Assembly (NCBI GenBank): GCA_025642075.2
Contig: JAODUO010000142.1
Span: forward strand, 126,001 to 190,000
Direction: 5' to 3'
Length of the DNA stretch: 64,000 nt
Source: Ridgeia piscesae
Taxonomy: Eukaryota; Annelida; Polychaeta; Sabellida; Siboglinidae
Position numbers and translations under genes: made by a program. Under the pieces are notes generated by a model, which searched no databases, had not been told where the DNA came from, and saw nothing but the letters and a program-made list of their open reading frames with translations. Of the stretch, positions 24,397 to 39,725 are shown in pieces; the first letter of the stretch is position 1; the number at the start of each line of letters is the position of its first letter.

Positions 24397-24545
24397 CTAG
24401 ATTTCCACCCTTTGTACTGATATTGAAGCACCTCAATGGCATTTATATACTGCAATGAAAGCCCATCTATTTTAGATTTCCACCCATTGTACTGACATTG
24501 AAGCACCTCAGTGGGATTTATATACTGCAATGTTAAGCCCATATA
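24397..24545 (+). repeat. Tandem duplicate of about 75 bp
   Basis: The segment tagatttccaccc...ctgcaatg occurs twice with a few substitutions. Confidence 0.8.
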
Positions 24546-27500
24546 ACGCCTGTTTGAATAAAAAATAAAATTCTACAAAACATTCCAATAGGACCACTAT
24601 AAAAGTGTGTTCCATACATGCAAAATAGAAGCAAATATATGCCATTATAAAAGTGTGATCCACACCCATCCCCTGACGAATTTATTGTACACACTACCTC
24701 TATGGGCTGTATACATCACATACACAATTTAAACCGTATGTATCTAAAATACATAGTCTTGATGTAGAAACACAGACTGTAACTTTATAATGTCCGCGGC
24801 ATTGTAAATTTTCGAATATTCGTCATTTTATATGTGGCCTTGTTTGATGTTATCATCACTGTTTTCATTTCAGGATACAGCAACATATCTTAAATTGTCT
24901 CGGAGATGAGATAATGCGCTTTCCAACAATGTATAGCTTGGCCAGTTTCTATTTAAATAAAGTAGGCTAGCTACATAGCCAATTAAATTTAAAGATGTTT
25001 TCAAATGCCCCCAATGTCTAAAATCGATCGTTTGTTGGGTGACCTTGTTTGACCTTGGCAAGTCTATGACAGGCTTAATCGTGACTGGGAGATACATGGC
25101 TTTCCAATGATATAACATTTGGGTGTGTGTAGGGGAGGCCATTTAAACTAAATTAAAACACTTCGGTGATTTGCCGCTTGCCTATTAGTGTAGACAGTTC
25201 ACAACAATTACAACAGCCACACGCAAAACACATATTGAGAACAAAGTTGAGTAGCGACGAGACCAACAACTGTTGACGACGTCGGAATCTCGCACGCTGA
25301 CGGCAAGACGAACAGACTAAGCACACGCTGACATCGCTACCGGCCGACGTCGTTACGATTCCTTCGATGCCAGCTACCGCGTCTCTCAACCGCGTCGCTT
25401 CCAACCGGGAAGTTACGTGGCGTATTCTCGGCACAATATCTCGCAAACAGACTGACAGTACGACCTACAACAACATTCACGCATGCCGTGTTTACTTTTA
25501 ACGACTAGATACTAGGCACAGGAACACATGAAGGCACTGCAGGAGTGTGGAGTGCAGCCGTTGACGCAGTACTCCACGGTCGGCTCATCCACACTCCGAG
25601 GACAGACTAGCAGTAGGCCTACTACTCTGTAGAAGTCTTCAAACTGTTTCTGTCTTTGCAGTTTCGGTAGTTGTTCTTATATGACACGTCACAACATTAA
25701 AATAACAATTTCAGAATAAATAAATGAACGAGTCAACTAATTATTGGTTATCTGCTGCGACGAGTTGCTGTTAAGGTTCGGCTTTTATAATCAGTTTACT
25801 TTAAATGTTACATTTACGACGGGGAAAACGTGACGATAATATCTTTTTAAATATTTGTTACGGCTTTAAATGTTTGCTCGCTTTGTGCCTAGTTATGTTT
25901 CCGGAGTAAGCCGGAAGTCAACAAGACGCCAGATCAATGACTGGCTACGAATGGCAGCTGAAACACCGACCCACGATCTCCGACGGCTAGACGCGTTCAC
26001 GGACCGACGACCGTCGCGCGAAACGCCCCTCGTCGTCGACGTCACTATCCCGAAACACGATGTCAGTCGACGTCGACCAAGAAACGTTCGATCCTACCGG
26101 ACTGCAAAAAACGAAACTTCCGTCAAATATGCGCAATGCTCCGACCAGCCGAAGGACAGGTGTAGCCATCTGACCGAAAATTACAAAAAGTCAAAACAAT
26201 GTGTTGCCATTATGACAGTAACATTCGTTGATGAGTGCGAACAATAACACCACGTGGAATCTGATCGTGTCGTATGAAAAGCCGATTTATATAGTTAACT
26301 TTATGCAAATAATCATCCATAGCTTGTTGAGCTATGTTAATGTGCTTGTCTGTCTCGCATTGAAACTGATCAAGAGTGACGCAACAAAAGGCACGACTGC
26401 TGGCAATAGTCTTTTTCCAAAGCATCTTCCACCAGATTAATCTTGTTGACAACCTCAACCGCGACAGCCGAACGCATGTCATTGAAGGCTGACACCACGC
26501 TGACGGCAATTTGGTCGACAATGACGGAACTGCAACTAGAGACGCTATAATCAATCTACATACACCCTGGAGCAATATTACTCAAACGACGACCTGGACC
26601 TTGGTTATTTGCTGCTGCAAAAGCACTTCAACTACTGATTGCATTGTCACTATTGCAAGGACTTATATATACATACATAGCTTAGATCAGATTGAGTAAC
26701 CGGTTACATTCTCTGGTGGGAACTGTACATGCATGTTAGGTACACAGTTGCCTGTCTCTCTCCCAACGATATAACGAAGATACTGCGATACTTCGAGGGC
26801 ACAGAGCACTGTTGATTTTCCCATTGGCGATCATGTTAACGTTTTGTCAGATTATAAGGAAACTGGACGTGAGAATTTTGTTTAAATTTTAACACAATCA
26901 CTGCAGTCCTGTCACTGATATGATGATCAAATTTCGTCAAAAATACATATATCATGCTCTCTTAAAATGCATGCATGTGTACTGCCCCGCAATATTCACC
27001 AAACTGAGCACGCTTTTCTGCATTCGCAGGGTCATGTAAGAAATAATTGCTAAAAATCACTACGCCAACTACACTCTGCCTAACATGCGCCATTGCGCTG
27101 CAGATACATCATAGCACTGAATCTACTAGTATGCCTGTCCTACTGCACTCATTTCACATAAAACTAATTTTTCTAAATCTCAAATGACACAATTATTAAG
27201 GTACTACATTCGTATGGGTTAGATCAGGAAGTGTAACTGTGCTCTGACCCCTCGAGGGGTAGTGATACACCCAGCAGTCCCTGGCTCGCCGAACATCCTG
27301 TCACTTGACACCAGCATGCACCACTGCCGCCCACTGACCACTGCCGCCCACTGACCACTGTAGCAGCCGTCTTCAAGGTTGCCAATCCTGACAACGCAGG
27401 AGAGTAGGACGTTCCCGACCAACAAACGCGTTAACGAAGGACCGCTTTCCAGTAACCGGTCCAGGCTGTTGTTAGCATTTATTATTAATTACATCGTTAT

Positions 27501-28647
27501 TTTTACTGTTGTTAGCATTTATTATTAATTACATCGTTATTTTTACTGTTGTTAGCATTTATTATTAATTACATCGTTATTTGTATGTCCCTTTTTTAGA
27601 TTGGCATGAAATGGTACATCGATTGATGAAAACAGGCACCGTTGGCAATGCACCAGTCATTTCTTTGTCAAGGTATCAAAATACAGAACATTGAAATAAC
27701 TGACAGCTGCTGATGGCGTAATCTGCAAGCCGGCCATGCAACCTCAAAATGACTCCCGAGAAAGACCATACCTATAGTACTTTGAGAAAATTACAGCAAT
27801 TCCATTCCCTCGGTAATTTAACGCTTATTTTCCAGTATGGAACAAAATCACAATCCCACATATCGCATCTTCATCAACGTCAATGTACCCGACGTTTCGT
27901 CTCTTTCTGTCGAAGTCCGCACACAACCATTTTTGCTACCCCTTTGTAATTCACACCTCGAAGTCGTCCTTGCTACTTGTTGTAGACGCTGGATCCATGT
28001 CATGATATTCTGAATCAATCCCGCAGGGCGTGTGTGACTGTTATTTAAGACAACGTTTTCGACAGGACGCAGTAAAACGCAGATGCTACTCAATTGCTGG
28101 CATTTGGTAATTTTATTCCCGCCGCTCATTTTCTTTGCGCTCTCTGTCTGTTCCTCCTCACTCATGCACAGGCAGCGAGCGTGAGGGCGGGACAGCGCCG
28201 ATGCCGTAACGTGGTCCAAGCGGCAGCCACGTCACTCTGTAACGCATCCCATTGACGCCGTGTGTCGCGGTAGCCACACTCGCTCTCGGCGAAATGATAT
28301 TATTGATCGAGATCTCGACGTGTTCAATGTTGGCCGCACGGTGGCCTCTCTCCCGACTGTCTTGCAGCCATCGATTGGTCTACACCGCTCGGCCCCATCG
28401 TCCGTTCGTGACGCTGCTACGGTTGTCATGGCGACATTAGAACCGACGGTGAATAATTAACGGAGTCATCAGTGACGGCTGAAATGTAGAAATGGCGCGT
28501 CTGTACGACAACAATATCATCAGTGTACGTTGATTCTACCTCCGATAGACGCGTTTCGGACGCCGTTGGGCAGGAGATCGTCTTGCGATAAGAGAAGACG
28601 GGACATTTTGTGTGGAATTCTGCCGGAGTGAGGACATTCGGAGCTGG
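24546..28647. other. Intergenic region, no gene recognised
   Basis: A 125-codon ATG frame at 25870-26247 (+) is basic and Ser/Thr-rich with no family resemblance. Three near-perfect 40-bp repeats (tgttgttagcatttattatt...) lie at 27465-27585. From about 28150 the sequence becomes CpG-rich up to the receptor first exon, which may be its promoter. Confidence 0.5.
27465..27585 (+). repeat. 40-bp tandem repeat, 3 units
   Basis: Three almost identical units of ctgttgttagcatttattat followed by taattacatcgttatttt. Confidence 0.88.
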
Positions 28648-28919
28648 ATGATGTCGCCGACTGTTGTCGCGCGGACACTTGGTGCCGATCGCTGCGTCAT
28701 CCTCTCGTTGATCGTTGTTGCCGTGCTGTGTCTTTCCCACGCCCTCGCCGTTGTCTCTGATGACGACATCGTGTTGACGCCATGGTGGGGGATGCGGTTC
28801 GCGACGGGGGAAGACGCTGAGATCGACTGCGGGGTGAACACGGGAGGAGAGGCGAACGCCGTCACGATAGACTGGTCGGATCCCGCAGGAAAAACAATCG
28901 CCACGAACTCATCGACGCG
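28648..28919 (+). CDS. Receptor exon 1: signal peptide and first half of Ig
   Basis: Starts at ATG 28648 (a second ATG follows at 28651). The longer open frame upstream has no ATG. Hydrophobic core ILSLIVVAVLCLSHALA, then Ig strands with Cys61 and Trp76. Donor GTCAGT, phase 2. Confidence 0.85.
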
Positions 28920-31900
28920 GTCAGTAGAGCGTGACGTTGATAACATTAACGGGTGTATAATTAGGGTTAAGGTCGTATCTATCGGAACACTTAGGATTGT
29001 CTTAACGCCGAGATCAAATCTCGCCTCGTTCCATCTTCCGCATTAGGTGGAATTGATTGAATGTCAAATACTGTTTATTATTCATTGATTTCTGCCGTGT
29101 TCCTATTCGCTGTGTTGTCGAGCGACCGTAAACAGATCGACATGTGTCACAGTGGGCGTCGTAGTTCTTTCAGTCGTAGCTCTAGTCACGTCGATGTCTG
29201 ATTTGTAATGAAACATACGTGAACCAACGTACTGAACTACACCATACGCAATATACTTTGGATTAATTTGACGCCAAGCGTTATATAATAGGCTGTGACT
29301 AATTTTGCACTACATGGACCCCAGCTTGCTTAGTCTTCTCCGTAAGCACTGGCACTTAGGGCTGAAAGTAAGACGGTCAGCCTAGTCCTGTCTGTGATCT
29401 CCCTGCAACCCGGTACTAGGTTAAATGCAGTTGTCTTTCTTCTTTTTCCACCGTCTTCCTCCAGTTTTGTCTGGGTTGTCCACCTTTTTATTTTCCATCG
29501 TATGTCCATCTTTGTGTTAGTTAGCCGATGCTGTCATCTTGTTTCTTCTTAGAATTTGTCCGATCCATCTTCATTTCCACGCGAACCTATGGCCTAATAT
29601 TGCCTCTACGAATTATATCAAAGGGTTTTGTAGTCTTCAACAATGTGTTTATGAGAGAGGAAATGTTGTCTGTACGTGTCCTTCCTTTTCGGAATCCATC
29701 CAGTTTGTTCCTGCCTTTGCACGTTGTCTATGTCGCAGACAGTCGCGTGAAAATAATGTTGCAGAATGTCTTGCTGGGAACTGACAGCAAGGTAATTCCT
29801 AACAAGACGCTATATATCGTTGAGGTGACTTTTCGTGAGGATTTTGACGTTTTCACCAGTCATCGAGAACGTTCTTCTCTCATATAGTGACACATAAGTG
29901 TAGACGAGATTTGGGTTATTGCCTTTGTTCTTTGTGACCATTGGACCCACAAACCAATGGGCACAGACTGAATGCTTCGTTGATCTTTATGACCATTGGA
30001 CCCACAAACCAATGGGCACAGACTGAATGCTTCGTTGGTCTTTATGACCATTTGACCCACAAACCAATGGGCACAGACTGAATGCTTCGTTGGTCTTTAT
30101 GACCATTGGGCCCACAAACCAATGGGCACAGACTGAATGCTTCGTTGGTCTTTATGACCATTTGACCCACAAACCAATGGGCACAGACTGAATGCTTCGT
30201 TGGTCTTTATGACCATTGGGCCCACAAACCAATGGGCACAGACTGAATGCTTCGTTGGTCTTTATGACCATTGGACCCACAAACCAATGGGCACAGACTG
30301 AATGCTTCGTTGGTCTTTATGACCATTTGACCCACAAACCAATGGGCACAGACTGAATGCTTCGTTGGTCTTTATGACCATTGGGCCCACAAACCAATGG
30401 GCACAGACTGAATGCTTCGTTGGTCTTTATGACCATTGGACCCACAAACCAATGGGCACAGACTGAATGCTTCGTTGGTCTTTATGACCATTGGACCCAC
30501 AAACCAATGGGCACAGACTGAATGCTTCGTTGGTCTTTATGACCATTGGACCCACAAACCAATGGGCACAGACTGAATGCTTCGTTGGTCTTTATGACCA
30601 TTGGACCCACAAACCAATGGGCACAGACTGAATGCTTCGGCAGGGAGTGGGTCGAGAGCGACACCGAGATATCGAATGGGGAAAAGATATGAATGCCTTT
30701 GGTCTTTAATCCCAAATTTAAAAAATTTTTAAAATTCGGAAACAGACTGTTTCCCTTGGGCATCGGAGTGGGCGATGGGACACCGGTATCGGATAGCAGG
30801 GTGGGACAAATATCACCATAGCCGTGGCATAACTGTGAATACCAGTTATAATAAATTGTGTTTCAAATTCGCGCAACATTTGCTATCATGTTTTGCCTCG
30901 CATCTGGTACTGAACAGGCTGTATAGACATGGTCGATGGCTGGATAGACATGGTCGGTGACTGAATAGGCATGGTCGATGGCTGTATAGACATGGTCGGT
31001 GACTGAATAGACATGGTCGATGGCTGGATAGACATGGTCGATGACTGGATAGACATGGTCGGTGACTGAATAGACATGGTCGGTGGCTGTATAGACATGG
31101 TCGATGGCTGTATAGACATGGTCGATGGCTGGATAGACATGGTCGATGGCTGTATAGACATGGTTGATGGCTGGATAGACATGGTCGGTGGCTGAATAGA
31201 CATGGTCGATGGCTGAATAGACATGGTCGGTGACTGAATAGACATGGTCGATGGCTATATAGACATGGTCGATGGCTGGATAGACATGGTCGATGACTGA
31301 ATAGACATGGCCGATGGCTGTATAGACATGGTCGATGGTTGTATAGACATGGTCGATGGCTGGATAGACGTGGTCGATGACTGAATAGACATGGTCGGTG
31401 ACTGAATAGACATGGTCGATGGCTGGATAGACATGGTCGGTGACTGGATAGACATGGTCGGTGACTGAATAGACAAGGTCTGTGGCTGGACAAGCATGGT
31501 CGATGGCGGACAAACATGATCGATGGCTGGACAAACATGGTCGATGGCTGGATAGACATGTTCGGAGACACAAAGATGGATCTTGGCGAATCCCATTCAA
31601 CATGACGATATTTCTGTTTTCACACGGAAAGTCGTTGGCGTGTGGCCAGCATCTACACTACCCGATAAAGCGCTTGTCATTATTTCACTGACCATTGAAC
31701 GTACGAGTTTGATGACACTTTATAATGTACAACGTCGCTGGAACGAGTGATACCTCACACGTAGTCGCACGCACTATTCTAAGCTATTATAGTAAATATT
31801 CAATTTCCGGTTGTATCGATCGCAGCCACAGCGCCACCATCCCAACTCACCCACTTTGTACTTGACTCAGTATGGAGCTGACAAAGCAGGCCGCATATGG

Positions 31901-32296
31901 GCCCTTCGCGCATACTGCGCATGCGTGTGACAATTTCCAACGGATTCGATTTCCGGTCTCTCATCACTGGACGCCATTATTTGAATGCGCGCGAACGCCA
32001 TCGGGTTTGCGATAAAGTTATTCTGTATTTGGTTGACAATTTACCGCAAGGTCTACAGCGCACTCCTTTGGCGGAGGAGGATTTATTGGCGTCGACGTGT
32101 ATTCATGACTAGGTAGAACAAAATGAATCAACCGCTTGGTGTCGTATTGATTATGACAGAGGCGCGCAGAAAACTCGCATGTTCGTTGCGAACATGTATT
32201 GGTCAGGCCTAGATAGCACGAAACCCAGCGTTTAACACAGAAACATACTATATTATTTGGCATGGGTGCAAAAACAAACACCAATCACCTGTGGTC

Positions 32297-32343
<47 letters not shown>

Positions 32344-32344
32344 T

Positions 32345-32431
<87 letters not shown>

Positions 32432-33538
32432 AATAACAATAACAATATCGACGACAACAATAATAATAACTGCGATAAATACAATTTATTCACCCCGTCG
32501 ATACCATTGATCTTGGATTTTTAGGATCTGGAGCAGGTTGGGCAAAGGGATATTTGGGATGAAGCGACAGCTGCGACAGATATCCTAGTAGTTGTTCTAC
32601 AGTTGGTTCTGTCTGCCACTGGCTGTTCCCAATTTTTAGACGATACTTGCCAATATGAGTTACCACTTCTGCAAGTCCACTGGAGAACTTTGCCGTCTCC
32701 CTTGCCTTATCGAAGCTTCACCGTCAAATGCAGTTTGTTTTTGGCATTCATATTTGATCGTACCGTAGAGTGTGATGTGCCCATGTGAAAAATACGCAGT
32801 TATTACTTCTAAATAAAAAATTAAAAAATACATGTCAACATTGCAACTGACGCTACCTTTAACGTCTTAACGGATAAATAACTGGTTGTCTAAGCCGTGC
32901 AGCCCCCGTTTAACGTCCCAGCGCACCCGAATGGAGGCATACTCTTGGCATAATTTTCCCACATACTCAATTTACGTTACGTTTTACGTTCCATTCACGT
33001 TACGTTCCTGTTGCAGTAAAACAGTTCGAAGACACGACAAAAACAACAAAGTCGACAGCGTCAATGGCGCATACTCTGTGCTCACGATGACCCTGACGAA
33101 CTTGACCAGCGCAGACCATGGCAAATACACATGTCACGCGACAACGACACACGGCAATGTCACCAATACATTGTCGAAAGACATCACCATAACCGTCGTC
33201 TCCCCGGGTAAGTGCCTGCTCTCGTATTATCGACGACTGACATGCAGTTAAGCGAGATTAGAACGAGACCACGCCTGCTATCTGGTCAGTGTTATTGGTA
33301 CAAAGACGAACAAGTGCCAATATCAAATTCGGGGCGACAAAACACACACACACACACACCAATACATAATATATATATAATATATATATATACTTTGTTT
33401 TGTCATCCCAGTGATATTGGCACTTGTTCGTCTTTGCCAATAACACTGACCGATGCAGGCGTGGTCTCGTTCTAATCTCGCTTAACTGCATGTCAGTGTT
33501 AGTAATAGAGAACAAGTGCCAATATAAATATGTCTAAG

Positions 33539-33614
<76 letters not shown>

Positions 33615-33783
33615 TTAAATTTATTGTAAATTATCAAAATTTGATATTTAATTAGGTACATTTTCTCTCAAATAAACAATAATATTTTATAGAAAAGAAG
33701 ACCTTTAATGCATTGATGATTTTGGCTTTGGCTTTGACTTTGGCTAAACAATGGTGATGATGATAGTACAATTTTATAATATG

Positions 33784-33847
<64 letters not shown>

Positions 33848-35224
33848 TACACTTATGTAAATTGATTCATTGAAACCTTGATATTTAATTAGGTGACATT
33901 TTCTCTCAAATAAACAATAATATTTTATAGAAACAGAAGACCTTTAATGCATTGATGATTTTGGCTTTGGCTTTGACTTTGGCTAAACAATGGTGATGAT
34001 GATAAGTACAATTTTATAATATGTCAGCTATAAAGTTAATAGTTGTAATAGTTATTATTTGTAGCAATTAACATCGCGAACATTAATTAGCGGTTTTGTT
34101 TAATTACACTTACATAACGTGTTTCAAACTTGAAATAGGTGCCCCGGCACAGTACATGCACATTATGATATTAATAGGCATAGTTAATTCCACAGTAGCT
34201 GACCGCAAAACACTGTAGGAAATAAAACAATAAATGAATAAGTTATCGACAGTTGTTTATTGAAAACGTACTATAATGCAGCATCTCTACTTAAATATAT
34301 ATACCATCAAATGACCACGTGACGCAGCGCTTAACGTTACGGTCCGACACAAATACCAGGTGAGCATTCCAACCATCCAAAATACGACAAGTTACAGTTA
34401 TAGGAATGTAAATAGAAATAATATTGAGCTTATAAATAGTGCGGAAATGTAAGAAAATGTCGCCTTTCATGGCTGCCACACGTAAAGATGTCTCTTTGTC
34501 GCAATTATGGAAATGTCGATGGCAGCTGCTGATGAACGAGGCTGCGGGTACACCACGCTGTCGCGGCCTGCATTTGCAATTGCATCAGACGCCCGGCCGG
34601 CTTAGAGGCCTCTGTGGAACACGGTTAGCCAGTAAACATGTTAAAGCGATTGGTCTTGTAAGCAAACATCTTTCTCCACATACTGGTTCACGTGAATCAG
34701 TAATAGCCAAAGGATAGCGTGTTACCAGCAAGACACACACGGCGCTTGAGTGAGACGAGTTTGTGGGGTAGTGAATTAAGTGTTTGCGACGGACATGCAA
34801 TATTAGGCAGCGAGAGTTGTTGCACCTGGCGTCAACGCATCGATTTGTAGCAGACTGAGTCGCCAATGTAATGCATAGATAAGTATCCCGTCAGCATGTC
34901 TAGGATAACTTGTTTCCTTTAGTGTATAGTTAAAGCATATCTGCATACCTGTGTGTGTGTGTGTGTGTGTGGTGTGTGTGTGCGTGTGCGTGTGCGTGTG
35001 CGTGTGCGTGTGCGTGTGCGTGTGCGTGTGCGTGTGCGTGTGCGTGTGCGTGTGCTGTGGCGTGCGTGTCGCCAATGTAATGCATAGATAAGTATCCCGT
35101 CAGCATGTCTAGGATAACTTGTTTCCTTTAGTGTATATTTAAAGCATGCACACACACGCAAACACACGCACACACGCGCGCGCGCACACACACACACGCA
35201 CACGCACACACAACGCACAGCACA

Positions 35225-35280
<56 letters not shown>

Positions 35281-35294
35281 TACATATATATATA

Positions 35295-35331
<37 letters not shown>

Positions 35332-35379
35332 AACAACAACACACCACACACACACAGCACGCACACGCACGCACGCACG

Positions 35380-35475
<96 letters not shown>

Positions 35476-37629
35476 GCCGCTAAAGTGCAATTCACACACC
35501 GCCCCCTCTCTCTCCCACTCGTATTGTAACCGTTCACATTTGTGATGGTTCTGACGAATGTAATGAGGCCTGGCGTGTATCCGTAGACAGAGTCGATGAC
35601 CTGTTCCCAGGAATGATCTCGAGCAGCGGTCACTCTGGCCATTGAACTCCTACTGCAGACAACATCGTCATTTCGATTCATGCCATCACTGTTCTGTAGG
35701 TCACCAACCCGTGTCCCAGCTATGAGCAAATAGCAGTCGCACCGACAATAGCACGACTATATGATCTGTAGAAGTATAATACGCGTCACAACGAGGTATA
35801 CCTGGTTCAGATAACTTTTACGATATCCACATAAGCGTAGACACGTAAATATTACTGAGAAAAAAACAAAACAACTTTGAAGACCAAGCGCTTGAGGTAG
35901 ATGCTACACATCTACACGGAGCACAAGGTCACATCCCAAATTCCTTTACCGAGAAATGTCAAGAGAAAGAAACTGGCACGGCTTGGCTACGTACCACGAC
36001 ACGTCATCAGTTCAAAGACGATGCCATAGAACCCCCTGGAGGACAGACGCTGACGCGGACATCAGAGGAAGAGCTGGATGGACAACGTGATGGAGTGGAC
36101 GGTGCTCTCAGTGCCAGAGCTCCGCTACACCACCACTGATAGACATGAATGACGGAACATCGCAGCAACAGCACCACTTACATCCCCAACCCCCTCGACG
36201 ACTAAATAAGTAAGCGATGTCATGTCTGGTGACTTTTAGAAAAGATCACGAACTCTTAACGAATGCTAAACTGAACAGTCACCGTAACACCGCCCGTTGA
36301 TGATCCAGTGTTTTCTGTCACAGACGAGCAATGTGGTTTCGAGGACAAGCAGCTCTGCGGCTGGGAGAGCGACCAGGCGACAAGGCTGCAGTGGCGACGT
36401 CTCGATGGGGAAACCGCAGTGACCAGGGCAATCGGACCACGCTTTGATCACACATACGGACCGTCAAAACACATCGGTAAGTCTGCACGCGGTAAATACT
36501 TCAAACAGCGCGGGAATAGTTGATCACGGGGAAGTAAATTTGTAAAATTTCTGCACTAATAATAATAACAATAGTAATGTAACTTCACAAAGTTTCACAA
36601 AGTAAAAAAACAACACTTCAGTCGTTAACAATTGTATTGATACTCTTGGGACCGGTGCTGGCTAAGCAAAGTTATAAAGGTATGGTTTTAAATGACGGCG
36701 AAGTAGCTTACTTTTGACGGATCTAACACTAATTAGAAGAAGCATATACCAAAGAATCAGTCGGTGCAGTTATAAACAAAACCTAGTTCCAATCTTAGTA
36801 TTTACTCTTGGGACAAAAATGTAAATTAGAGTTAGAAGATCGAAGTTGGCAAGAGTACGCTTGCAGCAGTATTCAATACATACAAATGCGATGGTTACTT
36901 ACAAGAAAGTGCTTGGTACACAATTGCATAAACCTTAAAAATGATGCGATTTCAGACAGGAAGCTGGTGTAAATAAGCTTCAGAATTGTCGTAGAGCGTA
37001 TCAAAACTGTACCAGACATGCCATGCCACAAAGATAAACGACTTATGAAAATGATATGATAACTAGTATCAAAGACAACAAACAAATCAAGCAAAGTAAG
37101 CACAGTAACTTAATCTTCACTCATATTCAGTTATCTCACTGAACGTATTGTGTATGAAGTGAAGCATTGACCATCTGATGTTTGGCGCGTGTCTGTGGAC
37201 AGGTCACTTCATGGCCGTCGACTTGCCAGAGCAGACGGCCGGAGAGAATGAGACAAGAACGTCGTCACTCGTGTCCCGCGGCCAAGAGAAGCACGTCTTG
37301 GCGCACTGCCTGCAGTTCTGGTACGCCCTCAGTGGCGGCGGTCGAGGTACGCTGGTTCTCTGTCTTCAGACTTGTGTAGACATTCACAGACAACCGCTGA
37401 CGACAATAAATACGCCGCGATCCGTGCAGTTTATAGAGTGTCTCTCACATGTAAATTCATCTACTACAGCCTGGTTTGTGATGTTCATGTGTGCAGATTA
37501 AATTCAAGTAGTTTATTACTAACGCTAAAGGGTTTGTACATAGGATGCTAATTATAATTTCTTAGATAGTTCATATATATATTGTTATGCTAGCTGTTGG
37601 ATCGATTGCTATGAGTTTGTGTTGTTGTT

Positions 37630-37680
<51 letters not shown>

Positions 37681-37745
37681 ATTGTTTTTGTTGTTGAATG
37701 TGTATGTTATGGAACCCTTGTGGATGTATGTATGTATGTATGTTG

Positions 37746-37776
<31 letters not shown>

Positions 37777-38835
37777 TGTATGTATGTATGTATGTATGTA
37801 TGTATGTATGTATGTATGTATGTATGTATGTATGTATGTATGTATGTATGTATGTATGTATGTATGTATGTATGTATGTATGTATGTATGTATGTATGTA
37901 TGTATGTATGTATGTATGTATGTATGTATGTATGTATGTATGTATGTGTGTATGTGTGTGTATGTATATATGTGTATGCGTATATGTGTGTATGTATATG
38001 CATATGTATCTGTATATATATATATATTCTTATGCGTATGCGTGTATATGAATATATGCAGGCGTGCATGTATGTATGTATGGATCTATGTATATATGCC
38101 TGTATGCAAGCATGCATGCATGCACACGTGTACGTGTACCGGTGTGTCTAACGTGTCACTGTTGTCCCTGTCCCGACAGATGTGAGTCTGGAGTTGAACA
38201 CGACGACAGGAGACAACAAGTCGTCGGTTGTCGTCGCCTTGTGGCGGTCGGACAAGGTGACGACAGGCGACACGGTTCGAGTGGACATCCCACCCCAGTC
38301 GGCCGGCTACCAGGTGTGTTCAGTTACTCGCCTTTCAGAGGGTATAATATACAGGGGGTTAACACTGCTCCAACGTTGCATTAAATTATAGTACCTCCAC
38401 ATTTTTCGAGGGTATACCATAAACAAAACAACATTTGCAAAATTAACAGTTGTAATTACGGATTAATTGGTGACTGCAATCGCAATGATACTGTAAATCT
38501 TTCAGATGGCGTTCAGCACAGAGGCGTGCAGAGACAAATGCAGCAATGGCGTCTTTGTCATCGATGACGTCAGAATCTGGCAGGACAGCTGCACCAATGT
38601 CCAAGAGATGCCACCGGACAGTAAGTCGGCCAATCAACTGGACAATTCGCCTTTCATCATGATACATTTTGACGTAGCTGAATATAATCTATTCTGGTGT
38701 GCAGCAATGCAAGATATTTTTCGGTTATGTTCGTTACGCGGGCGTCATTATTTTGTCCACACAGTTGTGGCCTATATTCTATGTTCACTGACAGTCTGCG
38801 TTGCAATTTATCTTATTTTCTTAATGTAATATCTA

Positions 38836-38922
<87 letters not shown>

Positions 38923-39508
38923 GTGTGTGTGTGTAATTTTGTTACAGGGAATATTTTGAACAAAACTATTGTGAAAATAATGTAAACTGCATGAAAGGTA
39001 AACGTTGTTTTCTCACAGTTATGCGCTGAAAACATAATCATCGACAATTGAAGTTACGCTCTTCTTGTTATCTTCTCAGGACGACTGAAAGTGCGCCTGG
39101 TGAACGGAAAGAAACCGACGGAAGGACGTCTCGAAGTGTTGCATGACGGGATGTGGGGATCCGTCTGCTCTCGGCAGTTTGGTGACGAAGAAGCACGCGT
39201 CGTATGTCGTATGCTAGGCTACAGGTATGAGCTAGTCACTGGTCACATTACGACAGCTGTGCCCAGAACCACGACAAAGCTCACTTATTTATTCATTTAT
39301 TACTAATTCAGTGAGATGTGTCTCGTTGGATTATTTTTGGAGACATGCGTATACTCAGGAGACAAACGTATGACTCATTCAAAGATTTGCAGAATCGGAT
39401 GTAATTTAATGGAGCGACAGTGGCATTTACGTTCACTTCTACCTCCAACTGCTGTACAATCACAAAGGAACCTATACACACACGCGCATGCACCCACACA
39501 CGCCCACA

Positions 39509-39540
<32 letters not shown>

Positions 39541-39551
39541 CACCACACACA

Positions 39552-39582
<31 letters not shown>

Positions 39583-39613
39583 GGTGCAACATACACACGT
39601 GCAACATACACAC

Positions 39614-39673
<60 letters not shown>

Positions 39674-39691
39674 CACGCTCGCACGACACCA

Positions 39692-39725
<34 letters not shown>

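Noticed and set aside
25153..25446. 97-codon minus frame starting RDIVPRI
   Set aside because: It opens at a non-ATG codon and resembles no family.
25870..26247. 125-codon ATG frame as a gene
   Set aside because: No domain, no neighbouring exons and ordinary composition; kept only as a remark in the intergenic entry.
28426..28946. Minus frames over the receptor first exon
   Set aside because: Shadow frames opposite a well-supported signal-peptide/Ig exon.
37619..38185. Leu-rich/Cys-Met-Tyr-Val frame as a membrane protein
   Set aside because: Produced by GTT and TATG microsatellites in a receptor intron.
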